Positions 44,815 to 53,638 of a stretch of DNA of 64,000 nt are shown here, in pieces. Positions within the stretch are counted from its first letter, which is position 1; every line of letters starts with the position of its first letter. The position numbers and the translations under genes were made by a program. The notes under the pieces were generated by a model that saw only the letters and a program-made list of their open reading frames with translations, did no database searches and had not been told where the DNA came from. Source of the stretch: Hyphomonas sp. (lineage in GTDB: Bacteria > Pseudomonadota > Alphaproteobacteria > Caulobacterales > Hyphomonadaceae); contig NZ_PNMA01000002.1 of the NCBI RefSeq assembly GCF_013823385.1, positions 62,001-126,000 of the forward strand, given 5' to 3'.

Positions 44815-45420
44815 ATGCGGAAGATAACTCTACTCGAATACATCTCGCTGGACGGGGTTATCCAGGCGCCGGGCGGGCCGGGGGAAGACAGCGATGCGGG
44901 CTTTGCCCATGGCGGATGGGCCGCGCCGTTTGATGATCCGATCCTGGACGAGGCCGTGGAGACCGCGCATGCCGACCGCTTTGACCTGCTGCTGGGGCGC
45001 AGGACGTATGACATCTGGGCAGGCTACTGGCCCCATGCGGGCGAAGGCCCGCTTGCCACGAAGTTCAACGGCGCGACCAAATATGTGGCGACCCACCGGC
45101 CGGAAAGCCTCAGCTGGGGGCCGGCAGAAAGCCTGGGGACGGACATTGTGGCCGGTATCCGGCGCATAAAAGAAACGCGCGGGCCGGACCTGCTGGTCTG
45201 GGGAAGCTCAAGCCTCGCCGCCGCGCTGCTGGAACACGGGCTTGCAGACGAGGTGGTGCTGATCGCCGTGCCGGTGCTGATTGGCACGGGAAAGCGCATC
45301 TTTCCCGACGGCACCCCGCCCAGAGAGCTGAAGCTGATCCGGACACGGACGGGAGAGACCGGGCTGATGATCCACACATTTGAACCTGCCGGGCCGCTGC
45401 GCACCGGACGCTATACCTAG
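44815..45420 (+). CDS. Dihydrofolate reductase/RibD C-terminal-like protein
   Basis: 201 residues with the DHFR-like fold seen in YwjB/YyaP-type proteins: ITLLEYISLDGVIQAPGG, LLLGRRTYDIW, YVATHRPESLSW, DLLVWGSSSLAAALLEHGLADEVVLIAVPVLIGTGKRIF. Probably a NAD(P)H-binding reductase; substrate unknown. Third gene of the TetR operon, 12 bases from each neighbour. Confidence 0.87.
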   Translation: MRKITLLEYISLDGVIQAPGGPGEDSDAGFAHGGWAAPFDDPILDEAVETAHADRFDLLLGRRTYDIWAGYWPHAGEGPLATKFNGATKYVATHRPESLSWGPAESLGTDIVAGIRRIKETRGPDLLVWGSSSLAAALLEHGLADEVVLIAVPVLIGTGKRIFPDGTPPRELKLIRTRTGETGLMIHTFEPAGPLRTGRYT

Positions 45421-45432
45421 AGGAGACGGCCC

Positions 45433-45915
45433 ATGACCGGAACGATTAGCACGGCAGAACCGAAATTCGCCCTGACCCATGAGCGCGTGATGGATGCGCC
45501 GGTGGAGAAGGTGTGGCGCTGCTGGACCGAGCCTGCCCTGCTGGAGCAGTGGTTTTGCCCCAAGCCCTGGTATGTGAGCGATGCGCGGATGGACCTGCGC
45601 CCCGGCGGGGAAAGCTATAGCGTGATGAATGGTCCGGATGGGGAGCGGTTTGAGACTCTCGGCGTGTTCCTGGAAGTGACGCCGATGCGGCGGATCGTGA
45701 CGACGGATGCCTTCCTGCCGGGCTGGATCCCGTCGGAGCGGCCGTTCATGACCTGCGAGACGGTGTTTGCCGATGCCGGGGAGGGCCGCACGCATTACAT
45801 CTGGCGCGCGCTGCACTGGAACGAGGAAACGATGAAGGAACATGAGGCCATGGGCTTTCATGAGGGCTGGCGGATGGCGGCCGATCAGCTTGAAGCCCTC
45901 GCCAAGGGATTGTAA
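45433..45915 (+). CDS. SRPBCC (AHSA1-like) family protein
   Basis: 160-residue hydrophobic-cavity protein: HERVMDAPVEKVWRCWTEPALLEQWFCPKPW, then DARMDLRPGGESYSVM and a C-terminal helix FHEGWRMAADQLEALAKGL. AGGAG lies about 9 bases before the ATG. Complete counterpart of the deleted copy at 44656. Ligand unknown. Confidence 0.88.
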   Translation: MTGTISTAEPKFALTHERVMDAPVEKVWRCWTEPALLEQWFCPKPWYVSDARMDLRPGGESYSVMNGPDGERFETLGVFLEVTPMRRIVTTDAFLPGWIPSERPFMTCETVFADAGEGRTHYIWRALHWNEETMKEHEAMGFHEGWRMAADQLEALAKGL

Positions 45916-45945
45916 GGGCGCGGGGAGCTTTGGAGGCCCCTGCCC

Positions 45946-46557
45946 ATGCGCGTTCTGTTTGCCACCCGGATCGAGGAAGTGAAGCTTGGCAGCGACGCCC
46001 TGCGCGAGGGGCTGGAGCGATGCGCGTGGCTGCTGGAAGAGGAAGACGTTGCGGGGAATGAATGGTGCGAGGCGGAGGGGTATGATGGGTATACGTCCTA
46101 TGCCTCGCTCGACGACCTGCCGGCACGCTTCCCCGAATTTGCGGAGCTGAAGAAGCATCTGGACAAGGCGGCGGCGAAGTTTGCCCGCGATCACCATTGG
46201 GACATGGAGGGGCTGGCGCTCAGCCTTGATGCGATCTGGGTGAACATCCTCGGCGAAGGCGGGCATCATTCGGGGCACATACATCCCGGTAGTGTGATCT
46301 CGGGCACCTATTATGTGCGCGTGCCGGATGGAGCCGGGCGCATCAAGTATGAAGACCCGCGCCTGGCGATGATGATGGCTGCCCCGCAGCTGACGGACGG
46401 GGCGCCGGAAGACGCGCGGCGGTTTGTGTATGTGGCGCCGCGCGAAGGCCATTGCCTGCTCTGGGAAAGCTGGCTGCGGCATGAGGTGATGCCAAGCCGG
46501 ACGGACGAGGCGCGCATCTCGGTGAGCTTCAATTATGGGCTGAAGCGCAAGGGCTAG
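45946..46557 (+). CDS. Putative 2OG-Fe(II) oxygenase (TIGR02466 type)
   Basis: 203 residues. Jelly-roll dioxygenase features: HSGHIHPGSVISGTYYVRVPDGAGRIKYEDPR (first iron His and acidic partner region), then LLWESWLRHEVMP (second His) and the 2-oxoglutarate-binding RISVSFNY. This arrangement is what I associate with the TIGR02466 family. TGGAGG precedes the ATG. Substrate unknown. Its stop overlaps the convergent membrane-protein gene by 4 bases. Confidence 0.8.
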   Translation: MRVLFATRIEEVKLGSDALREGLERCAWLLEEEDVAGNEWCEAEGYDGYTSYASLDDLPARFPEFAELKKHLDKAAAKFARDHHWDMEGLALSLDAIWVNILGEGGHHSGHIHPGSVISGTYYVRVPDGAGRIKYEDPRLAMMMAAPQLTDGAPEDARRFVYVAPREGHCLLWESWLRHEVMPSRTDEARISVSFNYGLKRKG

Positions 46558-47237
46558 GCGAAAAGCAGGTCCAGCCTCAGGGCGCCCCAGATCAGATGCC
46601 ACCAGGCATAATAGCCAAGCCGCATCAGCAATGATGGCAGGAAGCCCCACACCCGCAGGAGGTGGAGGGCGAGCAGGTTGAAGGCGAACACGTGCAGGAA
46701 GGTAAAGCCGCTGATGGGCGAAAATGCCCCGGCATGGCTGATCTGGAAGAGGGGCTCAACAAGGGCTGCGGCGAGCGCGGCCGGCAGCCAGGGCAGGGGC
46801 CGGCCGGCAGGACGCGTCAAGGCGCGGCGAAGACCGGCGATCAGCGCAGCCGGCAGGATATGGAAACAGATGACGGCGACCACCGCCATTGCGGGGTAGA
46901 AGACCGCCCCCGCCCCGCCGGTGAGGTTGATCCCTTCCGGAAAGCGAAAGGCAAGGTCTGCCAGCGTCACGGCCACGCAGAATGGAAGGGCGCAGGCGAG
47001 GGCGAGAATGGCCTGGATGGCGGGCCGGGGCCTGCTGCCGGCAAGTGCCCATCCGCCGGGCGCGCGCAGGAGGCGCAGGCCGAGGAGGCCGGCGCCGGTA
47101 ATGGCCAGGACGATCGGCAATGGGTGGAGCCCGCCGAAGAAGCGCGCGGTGCTGCCGGGCGCGATGTGGTGCAGCACGCCGAGCAGGATGGCTGCGCCCA
47201 GACCTGCCGAGAGGAGGTGCCAGCGCTCGCCTGTCAT
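46554..47237 (-). CDS. Polytopic membrane protein, possibly degenerate CPBP type
   Basis: 227 residues with about six to seven membrane segments. The C-terminal part, VEPLFQISHAGAFSPISG...FAFNLLALHLLRVWGFLPSLLMRLGYYAWWHLIWGA, follows the layout of CPBP intramembrane proteases, but the EExxxR motif is absent or reduced to EPLFQ. It may be a non-proteolytic member. No function can be assigned. Confidence 0.65.
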   Translation of the reverse strand: MTGERWHLLSAGLGAAILLGVLHHIAPGSTARFFGGLHPLPIVLAITGAGLLGLRLLRAPGGWALAGSRPRPAIQAILALACALPFCVAVTLADLAFRFPEGINLTGGAGAVFYPAMAVVAVICFHILPAALIAGLRRALTRPAGRPLPWLPAALAAALVEPLFQISHAGAFSPISGFTFLHVFAFNLLALHLLRVWGFLPSLLMRLGYYAWWHLIWGALRLDLLFA

Positions 47238-47330
47238 CTTTCGCCCCCCAATGACGCCGCCTTGTTCATACTACCCCGGCCGGGAATTTCCGAAGTCTCA
47301 AACTCAGATCAGGCTAACGCAATTTGCCCC

Positions 47331-47371
47331 TTGACGAATTCCATATTTCGACGATATTGGAAATATGGAAT
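47331..47371. promoter_or_regulatory. arsR: arsR promoter with overlapping 12-bp-arm operator
   Basis: ATTCCATATTTC (47338-47349) and GAAATATGGAAT (47360-47371) are perfect inverted arms. A promoter reads through them: TTGACG at 47331, 16 bases, then GATATT at 47353. Transcription would begin about at the ATG (47365), which lies inside the second arm, so the mRNA is probably leaderless. Confidence 0.65.
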
Positions 47372-47700
47372 CGAAAACCGCTCTTGCTCAACTCTCTGCG
47401 CTGGCTCAGGCAAACCGGCTGGCCCTCTTCCGTCTGCTGATCAAGGCGGGCCGGGACGGGCTGCCAGCGGGGGAAATTGCCGCCGCGCTGGGCGTGCCGC
47501 CCAATACGCTGTCCTCACAGCTGACCCTCCTCTCCCATGCCGGGCTGATCGAGGGCACGCGGCAGGGCCGGTCGATCATCTACAAGGCTCAATACGAGGC
47601 CATCAGCGGACTGATCGTGTTCCTGATGGAAGATTGCTGCCAGGGGCGGAGCGAAGTTTACGCCCCTGTGCTTGAGGCGGCGCAGTCGCGCTGCTGCTGA
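47365..47700 (+). CDS. arsR: ArsR/SmtB arsenical-responsive repressor
   Basis: 111-residue winged-helix repressor. HTH: LPAGEIAAALGVPPNTLSSQLTLLSHAGLIEG. Cys residues cluster near the C terminus (LMEDCCQGRSEVY and SRCC), typical of As(III)- or organoarsenical-sensing ArsR proteins of the Corynebacterium/Acidithiobacillus kind. It precedes arsI by 24 bases. Derepression by arsenicals is inferred. Confidence 0.87.
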   Translation: MESKTALAQLSALAQANRLALFRLLIKAGRDGLPAGEIAAALGVPPNTLSSQLTLLSHAGLIEGTRQGRSIIYKAQYEAISGLIVFLMEDCCQGRSEVYAPVLEAAQSRCC

Positions 47701-47724
47701 CATTCCGGGAAGAAAGGAAATCCC

Positions 47725-48204
47725 ATGAAACGCCTGCATGTTCACATTGCAGTGGATGACCTGTCACGCTCCGTGGCGTTCTATTCCACCCTGTTTGCCA
47801 CCCAGCCTACGGTGCTGAAGGATGATTATGCCAAATGGATGCTGGATGATCCGCGCGTCAACCTTGCGATCAGCGCGCGGGGCGCGGCGGCCGGTGTCGA
47901 GCATCTCGGCATCCAGGCGGAGAGCAGCGAGGAGCTGGCCGAAGTCTATGCACGCCTGAAGGCAGCCGATGCGCCGGTTCTGGAAGAAGGCGCGACGGTG
48001 TGCTGCTATGCCAAGTCAGAGAAAAGCTGGATCAGCGATCCGGCCGGCGTTCCCTGGGAAGTGTTCCACACGGTTGGCGAAAGCGCCGTCTATGGCGGTG
48101 GGCCGGAGGTTGCCGGCGGACGCCTCGCCGCAACGCAGACCGGCATGGCGGTTGCAGCCCCTGCCCCCAAGGCGGAGGCGCCTGCCGCCAGCTGTTGCGG
48201 CTGA
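47725..48204 (+). CDS. arsI: ArsI/CadI-type VOC protein (C-As lyase)
   Basis: 159 residues. VOC fold with RLHVHIAVDDLSRSVAFYSTLF and DDPRVNLAISARG. It carries the vicinal Cys pair of ArsI (TVCCYAKSEKSW) followed by SDPAGVPWEVFHT, where metal and arsenical bind. A Pro/Ala-rich tail ends SCCG. Family members cleave the C-As bond of trivalent organoarsenicals. No arsP, arsM, arsB or arsC lies nearby. Confidence 0.88.
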   Translation: MKRLHVHIAVDDLSRSVAFYSTLFATQPTVLKDDYAKWMLDDPRVNLAISARGAAAGVEHLGIQAESSEELAEVYARLKAADAPVLEEGATVCCYAKSEKSWISDPAGVPWEVFHTVGESAVYGGGPEVAGGRLAATQTGMAVAAPAPKAEAPAASCCG

Positions 48205-48285
48205 CAGGACAGCAGCGGCCGAAAGGCTGACTGCGGGACTGAAATTCAGGGTTGGCGCGGGGCGAGGAAACGTTAGCCTCCGGGC

Positions 48286-49599
48286 ATGAAGACTGTTTCC
48301 TGCTTGCTTCGCGCCGCCTGCCCGATGCTTTGTGCGGCTGGGCTGTTGCTGCCTTCGGGCGCGGCGATGGCCGGGGACCTTTCAAACCGGTATGAGATCA
48401 CCGCCCGCTTTGATCCGGCCAGCGGGGCGATATCCGCTGACGGAACATTCACCGTGGTGGCCGATGGCGATGTGGCGGAAATCCGGCTGTTGCTGAATGC
48501 GGGGGTGGATATCACCGCCTTCACCTTCGGCGCGGGCGAGGCCGCGCGCATAGAGCCGGTGGCCACCTTTGGCGGCGAGGTTCTGGAAAAGACGCAGGCG
48601 ATCATCGTGACGCCTGTGCCTCCCCTGACGAGAGGCGACACGCTGGAGATGGCCTTCTCCTATGCCGGCCATATCACCACGGACGACATCTTCATCGGGC
48701 GGGGCGTGGTTTCGCCCGGCTGGACGGAGATGACGCTGGAAACGCTGTGGTATCCGGTCTGGCTGGAAGAGTCGCTGGTGCGCTCCCGCGTCACGCTGGA
48801 GGTTCCAGAGGCGTATGAGGTTATCGGGCCGGGCGAGGCCACGCAGATTGCGCCGGGCCGCTGGACGCTTGATCCGGGCGGGCCGGTGGGCGGGCGGATC
48901 ACCTTTGCGATGTCTGACAGCTGGGTGATGGAAGCGCGCGCGCTGGGCGGCGGGCTCTCGGCCCGGCTCTACAGTGTTGTGGCCGAACCCGAGGCGGATG
49001 AAATTCTCGGCACGGTCAGCGCGGCCTACAGCTATTATGCCGGCATCTTTGGCCCGCCGCGGACGGATAAATCCACGATCACCCTGCTTTATCCCAATAT
49101 CGACCCCGGCCTTGTCTATCCCAACCAGGCCTATGCCACGGCGGGGGATTTCATCGTGATGAACCTCTCCAATCTGGAGGTGCAGCTCGATACGCTCAAC
49201 CATGAGATAGCGCATCTCTGGTGGTCGGCCGGACAGCCGGGCACCGCGGACGAGTTTCTGTCAGAATCCGTGGCCGAATATCTGGCCATGCGGCGGGGAG
49301 GAGCGGCCTGGGGAGAGAGCTGGCTGGCAAAGCGCCGCAGCACACTGGACGCCGCCGCAGCCGAGGCTGAAGGCTCCATCCTGACCCTCGACGGATTTGG
49401 CCACGCCCGGCAGAGCCTGCTCTACGAGAAGGGCCCTTCCCTGCTTTGGCAACTGCAGGATCATATCGGCGAGGCAGCGATGGACGGCCTTTTCCGCGAT
49501 GCCTATGATCGGCGAACCGAAACGCTGGAGAGCTTTCTGAGCCTTTTGGCCGACCGCGAAGGCGAGCAGGTCGCCGGCTGGTTCCGGGAAGCGCTTTGA
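48286..49599 (+). CDS. Secreted M1-like metallopeptidase
   Basis: 437 residues with a signal peptide (AGLLLPSGAAMA). Zinc site HEIAHLWW (His306, Glu307, His310) with the third ligand probably Glu327 in FLSESVAEY. The gap is 16 residues rather than the 18 usual in M1, so it is a divergent or shortened member. An N-terminal beta-sandwich precedes it. Its substrate is likely a peptide N terminus in the periplasm. Confidence 0.82.
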   Translation: MKTVSCLLRAACPMLCAAGLLLPSGAAMAGDLSNRYEITARFDPASGAISADGTFTVVADGDVAEIRLLLNAGVDITAFTFGAGEAARIEPVATFGGEVLEKTQAIIVTPVPPLTRGDTLEMAFSYAGHITTDDIFIGRGVVSPGWTEMTLETLWYPVWLEESLVRSRVTLEVPEAYEVIGPGEATQIAPGRWTLDPGGPVGGRITFAMSDSWVMEARALGGGLSARLYSVVAEPEADEILGTVSAAYSYYAGIFGPPRTDKSTITLLYPNIDPGLVYPNQAYATAGDFIVMNLSNLEVQLDTLNHEIAHLWWSAGQPGTADEFLSESVAEYLAMRRGGAAWGESWLAKRRSTLDAAAAEAEGSILTLDGFGHARQSLLYEKGPSLLWQLQDHIGEAAMDGLFRDAYDRRTETLESFLSLLADREGEQVAGWFREAL

Positions 49600-49729
49600 G
49601 CCCGGATTTCCAGGCGCTGCGCGCCAATAACCCGCCTAGTTAACGATCCGGGCCTTGACCTTAAGCGCTGGCAGGTTCATCGGAGCGCCGAACTTTCCTG
49701 CCCTCCCACAGCGAAGGATGCGACGCGCT

Positions 49730-50266
49730 ATGGACCTTTCCAAAATCTCCGCCGGCCACAATCCGCCTGACGACATCAACGTGCTGATCGAAGTGCCCCT
49801 CGGCGGCGACGCGATCAAATACGAGATCGACAAGGCCTCCGGCGCGATGTTCGTCGACCGCTTCCTCTACACCGAGATGCGCTATCCCTGTAATTACGGC
49901 TTTGTGCCCCACACGCTGAGCCTCGATGGCGACCCGGTGGACGTGATGGTGGTGGGCAACCGGCCGCTGGTGCCGGGCTCTGTCCTGCGCGCGCGCCCCG
50001 TGGGCGTGCTGATGATGACCGACGACAAGGGCCAGGACGAGAAGATCCTCGCCGTGCCCCACCCGAAACTGACGGGCTATTACGACAAGATCTCGACCTA
50101 TCACGACCTGCCCCAGACCCTCTGCGACAAGATCCAGCACTTCTTCGAGCATTACAAAGACCTCGAGAAGGGCAAATGGACCCGTATCGACGGCTGGCAG
50201 GGCATCGAGAAGGCGCGCGAGCTGATCCGCGAAGCCGTGGCCCGCGAGCAGGCCAATACGAAGTAA
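49730..50266 (+). CDS. ppa: Inorganic pyrophosphatase (family I)
   Basis: 178 residues. Mg-dependent hydrolysis of pyrophosphate. Signature [11 protein letters not shown]; substrate-binding Lys and Tyr in [32 protein letters not shown]. The ATG at 49730 has AAGGA about 11 bases upstream; another in-frame ATG lies at 49718. A strong terminator follows the stop. Confidence 0.97.
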   Translation: MDLSKISAGHNPPDDINVLIEVPLGGDAIKYEIDKASGAMFVDRFLYTEMRYPCNYGFVPHTLSLDGDPVDVMVVGNRPLVPGSVLRARPVGVLMMTDDKGQDEKILAVPHPKLTGYYDKISTYHDLPQTLCDKIQHFFEHYKDLEKGKWTRIDGWQGIEKARELIREAVAREQANTK

Positions 50267-50286
50267 GACTTCGCCCTTCAGAAACG

Positions 50287-50327
50287 AAAACGGCCCGGAG
50301 GGATGATCCTTCCGGGCCGTTTTGTTT
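50287..50327 (+). terminator. Rho-independent terminator of ppa
   Basis: A 13-bp stem AAAACGGCCCGGA/TCCGGGCCGTTTT followed by GTTTT. It also serves the convergent carbonic anhydrase gene, whose stop is 21 bases further on. Confidence 0.88.
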
Positions 50328-50347
50328 TGCCCCCTGCCTTGGCGGGT

Positions 50348-50971
50348 TCAGGGCGCGACGATCTCGAAGCGTTTCGAGCGCGGGTTCCGCCAGTGCAGCT
50401 CGCCATGCTTGATGGCAAACCAGGCCCCATGGATTTCCAGCGCGCCGGCTTCGACCTTCTCGCGCACGAAGGGGAAGGTCATCAGGTTCTGGATGGAGGT
50501 TTCGATGCCTTCCAGTTCCAGCGCGAATTGCGGATTTACCGGCTGGGTGGCCAGCACACGCTCCCGCGCGTCATCCAGCAATTTAACCCAGGGGGCCACA
50601 AACTCGCCGATCAGCGGGCTGTCATTCTTGGTGAGGGAGGCGGTGACGCCGCCGCAACCGCCATGGCCCATCACCACGATGATCTTCACCTTGAGAATAT
50701 TGACGGCAAATTCCAGCGCAGCCGAAACCCCGTGCAGCCCGCCATTGGGCTGATAGGGCGGCACGAGATTGGCCACATTGCGCACCACGAACATCTGTCC
50801 GGGGGCTGCATTGAAAATATCAGACGGCTCCGCGCGGCTGTCGGCGCAGCCGATCAGCATGATATCCGGATCCTGCCCATGACCGAGCTTCTGGTAGAGT
50901 TCTGCCTGCTCGGCGTACACACCGGCCCGGAAGCGCCGGTAGCCGGTGATCATGTCATCAACGGTTTTCAT
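50348..50971 (-). CDS. Beta-carbonic anhydrase
   Basis: 207 residues from the ATG at 50971, with GGAG 7 bases upstream; the frame continues upstream without support. Zinc ligands Cys42 and the Asp44-Arg46 dyad in GCADSR, His103 and Cys106 in GHGGCGG. Hydrates CO2 to bicarbonate in the cytoplasm. A long upstream frame overlaps the divergent TetR gene and is not used. Confidence 0.95.
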   Translation of the reverse strand: MKTVDDMITGYRRFRAGVYAEQAELYQKLGHGQDPDIMLIGCADSRAEPSDIFNAAPGQMFVVRNVANLVPPYQPNGGLHGVSAALEFAVNILKVKIIVVMGHGGCGGVTASLTKNDSPLIGEFVAPWVKLLDDARERVLATQPVNPQFALELEGIETSIQNLMTFPFVREKVEAGALEIHGAWFAIKHGELHWRNPRSKRFEIVAP

Positions 50972-51107
50972 CCCAGTTCTCCAAGCTTTCGGAGGGGCGG
51001 ATCGCCCAAAAACTGCTGGGGCGCAAGCAATTTTGAAACGAATTCTCCCTAACACGGAACGGTCAGTCTCGCCTGAGCGCCGAATCCGGTTTATCAAGGC
51101 GGGCCCC

Positions 51108-51731
51108 ATGGAGAAACCAGACATGAGCACGCCGACCGAGACCCCGAGCACGCCTTCGCGCTCCCGCAAGGGCCCGACGCGCAGCGAAGTGTCCAAAGCG
51201 GCCATCCTCGAAGCGGCGCGCGACGAGATGGCGGAGAATGGCTGGCGCGGCTTCAGTGTCGATTCCGTCGCCAAGCGTGCCAGCGCCTCGAAACAGACGA
51301 TCTATCGCTGGTGGCCCTCCATCGGCGCGATGTGTGTCGACGCTGCCCTGGCCCTGATCCCCGACGCCCCGGAGGGCGGGCGCGACCCGCAGGAGCGGAT
51401 CACCGCGCTGATCATCCCGCTGGAGGCAGCCGCGCGCACCGGGCATGGCCATGCCGTGCTGCGGGTGGCGCTGCTGGCGGCGGCCGATGACAAGGATGCC
51501 GGGGAAGTCTGGCGCGCCTGGGTGGGCCGCGACATTCGCCAGCCGCTGCGCATGCTGCTGGCGGAATTGGCGGCAAAACGCGTGATCCGGCGCGATTTCG
51601 AGCTGGATGACGTGCTGGAACAATTGCTGGGACCGATCTTCCACCGGCTGACGATTTCCCGCGCGCCGGTCAAGGAAGGCTTCTGCGCCGAGCAGGCGAC
51701 CGCCTTCCTGCGGACCTACGCGCAGTTCTGA
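51108..51731 (+). CDS. TetR-family transcriptional regulator
   Basis: 207 residues; a second ATG at 51123 (preceded by GGAG) would give 202 and may be the true start. HTH: SKAAILEAARDEMAENGWRGFSVDSVAKRASASKQTIYRWW. A disordered Ser/Thr/Pro N terminus precedes it. Divergent from the carbonic anhydrase gene, 136 bases away. No clear operator palindrome was found in the gap. Confidence 0.88.
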   Translation: MEKPDMSTPTETPSTPSRSRKGPTRSEVSKAAILEAARDEMAENGWRGFSVDSVAKRASASKQTIYRWWPSIGAMCVDAALALIPDAPEGGRDPQERITALIIPLEAAARTGHGHAVLRVALLAAADDKDAGEVWRAWVGRDIRQPLRMLLAELAAKRVIRRDFELDDVLEQLLGPIFHRLTISRAPVKEGFCAEQATAFLRTYAQF

Positions 51732-51763
51732 GGGGTTGAATACTGAGGTGGGTGAGCTGCGCG

Positions 51764-52306
51764 CTATTTCGCGCGGCGCCAGATCATCAGCGGGTCAAAC
51801 GCGCCGGTATCGGCCGCTTTCTGAAGCGCGGCCATCTGTTGGGACACCGGATTGGCCGCCCCAGCCGCGCGGCCGGGCTGGTAGAGGGCTTCATCCAGGC
51901 GGCAGATCTGTTCGAACAGCGCTTCGGCCCGGCCGACGAGTTCGAGGAAACGCGGCGGCAGGCCCCTGCCCTCCTGCATGGCCGGATCAAGGGCGGGTTC
52001 GTCCCGGCGGATGCGGTATTTGCGGGCGCTGGCATCTTCGCGGCGCATGTCACCATCGCGCACGGCCTTCTGCATCACCAGCCAGGAGGCCGCCTGCATC
52101 AGGCGCGTGGTCAGCTCCATGCTCCAGGCCGCATAGGTGAGGCTGGCTTCGCGGGGCAGGCTTTTTGACTGCTCGCGGCCGGGGCCATCGAGATAGGCGG
52201 CGGTTTCCTCAACCAGGGCCATGCCGCGCGTGAACACGGTGTCGAACAGCTTGCCACCCGTGAACGGCTCCAGCGGCTGTGGGGGAACCAAATCGCGCTC
52301 TGCCAT
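51764..52306 (-). CDS. rcdA: Regulator of CtrA degradation RcdA (DUF1465)
   Basis: 180-residue three-helix-bundle adaptor that in Caulobacter helps deliver CtrA to ClpXP at the swarmer-to-stalked transition. Diagnostic segment: FDTVFTRGMALVEETAAYLDGPGREQSKSLPREASLTYAAWSMELTTRLMQAASWLVMQKAV. The ATG at 52306 has GGAG 7 bases upstream. It sits with DUF1192 and trcR, and is consistent with the CtrA-like sites in the candidate origin. Confidence 0.93.
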   Translation of the reverse strand: MAERDLVPPQPLEPFTGGKLFDTVFTRGMALVEETAAYLDGPGREQSKSLPREASLTYAAWSMELTTRLMQAASWLVMQKAVRDGDMRREDASARKYRIRRDEPALDPAMQEGRGLPPRFLELVGRAEALFEQICRLDEALYQPGRAAGAANPVSQQMAALQKAADTGAFDPLMIWRRAK

Positions 52307-52372
52307 CACATCTCTCCACGCGCTCTCGCGGCATATCTCCGCAGGTTTACCCTGCAAGCCGTTTCGGCCCGC

Positions 52373-52558
52373 TTAACTGTTACCACCAAACAGGGCATCT
52401 GCGGCGCGTTTCTGCGCTTTCTTTTTCTCAATCTCGGCCTCGCAGGCCAGAATTTCGGCTTTCAGCTGGCCGATGCGCGTTTCGAGTTCATCAATCGACA
52501 TCTGGTCGAGGGCCTGCGCCTTGCGCACCAGGACGGGCTCTTCATCATTGAGGGCCAT
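52373..52558 (-). CDS. DUF1192 family small coiled-coil protein
   Basis: 61 residues: MALNDEEPVLVRKAQALDQM, then a coiled coil SIDELETRIGQLKAEILACEAEIEKKKAQKRAADALF. This is the compact alphaproteobacterial DUF1192 signature. GGAG precedes the ATG at 52558. Usually found beside rcdA, as here. Function unknown. Confidence 0.85.
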   Translation of the reverse strand: MALNDEEPVLVRKAQALDQMSIDELETRIGQLKAEILACEAEIEKKKAQKRAADALFGGNS

Positions 52559-52663
52559 GGCTAATTCTCCGGGGAATGTCTCCGTCTCACTGGTTTCATC
52601 AAAGCAGAAAGCCGGGCTAGAAGCGACTCCGAGACCCTTAATACTGCGCAAGGAGTTACCCCG

Positions 52664-53638
52664 ATGACCGCACTCATGACCGCCGCCCATGGCGAGCCTG
52701 GCGCGCCGTTGACACTGATCGAGCGGCCCCGGCCGGTGCCCGGCCCCGGCGAAATCCTGATCGAGGTGGCCGCTGCCGGTCTAAACCGCGCCGACCTTGC
52801 CCAGCGGGCGGGCCGTTACCCGCCGCCGCCGGGGGCTTCGGACATACTCGGGCTTGAGGTTTCCGGCGTCGTTGCCGGGATCGGACCTGGCGCGGCGCGC
52901 TTCCAGATGGGAGACCGCGTGTGCGCCCTGTTGGCCGGTGGGGGTTATGCCAGCCATGTGGTGGTGGATGAGGGCTCTGTGCTGCCGGTGCCGCAAAGCA
53001 TCGACCTTGTGACGGCGGCCTGTTTTCCCGAAGCGATGATGACGGCCTGGGCCAATGTGTTTGACCGGGCGGGCCTGAAACCGGGCGAGACCTTCCTCTG
53101 CCATGGCGCCACCAGCGGCATCGGCGTGATGGCGATCCAGATGGCGAAGGTCTACGGCGCCTCGAAAATCTTTGGCACGGCCGGATCAGAGGAAAAATGC
53201 GCGCTGGCCCGGGATCTGGGCGCCGACATCGCCATCAATTACCGCGCCGAGGATTTCGAAAAGGTGGTGAAGGAAGCGGGCGGCGCAGACGTGACGCTGG
53301 ACATGGTGGGCGGCGATTACATCCAGAAGAATATCGGCGCCGCAAAAGCCGATGGGCGGATCATCAACATTGCCTATCAGAACGGGATGACGGCGACGGT
53401 GAATTTCGGCCTTGTGCTGATGAAGCGCCTCTCCCTGATGGCAACCACCCTGCGGGCCCGGCCTGTGCCGGAGAAATCGCGCATCCGGGCAGCCGTGGAG
53501 GCCGATTTCTGGCCGCATGTGGCCAGCGGAAAGATCCGCCCCGTGCTGGATACGGTCTATTCGCTGGCCGAAGCGGAAGTGGCCCTCGCCCATATGGACA
53601 AGGGCGGCCATTCGGGGAAAATCCTGCTCAGGGTGTAG
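52664..53638 (+). CDS. NAD(P)H quinone oxidoreductase (PIG3-like MDR family)
   Basis: 324 residues, medium-chain dehydrogenase/reductase without the zinc ligands of alcohol dehydrogenase. GroES-like N domain (GLNRADLAQRAGRYPPPPGASDILGLEVSGVV) and Rossmann domain (HGATSGIGVMAIQMAKVYGASKIFGTAGSEEKC). Conserved beside rcdA and DUF1192 in relatives. Its stop lies inside the 3' end of the convergent protease gene (11-base overlap). Confidence 0.92.
   Translation: MTALMTAAHGEPGAPLTLIERPRPVPGPGEILIEVAAAGLNRADLAQRAGRYPPPPGASDILGLEVSGVVAGIGPGAARFQMGDRVCALLAGGGYASHVVVDEGSVLPVPQSIDLVTAACFPEAMMTAWANVFDRAGLKPGETFLCHGATSGIGVMAIQMAKVYGASKIFGTAGSEEKCALARDLGADIAINYRAEDFEKVVKEAGGADVTLDMVGGDYIQKNIGAAKADGRIINIAYQNGMTATVNFGLVLMKRLSLMATTLRARPVPEKSRIRAAVEADFWPHVASGKIRPVLDTVYSLAEAEVALAHMDKGGHSGKILLRV

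Noticed and set aside
45208-46650. 480-codon minus-strand frame across the TetR-operon tail and oxygenase gene
   Set aside because: It crosses three well-supported plus-strand genes and is rich in His/Pro/Arg, as expected of an antisense frame.
50972-51274. N-terminal extension of the carbonic anhydrase frame
   Set aside because: The ATG at 50971 has a good ribosome site and fits the family; the extension overlaps the divergent TetR gene.
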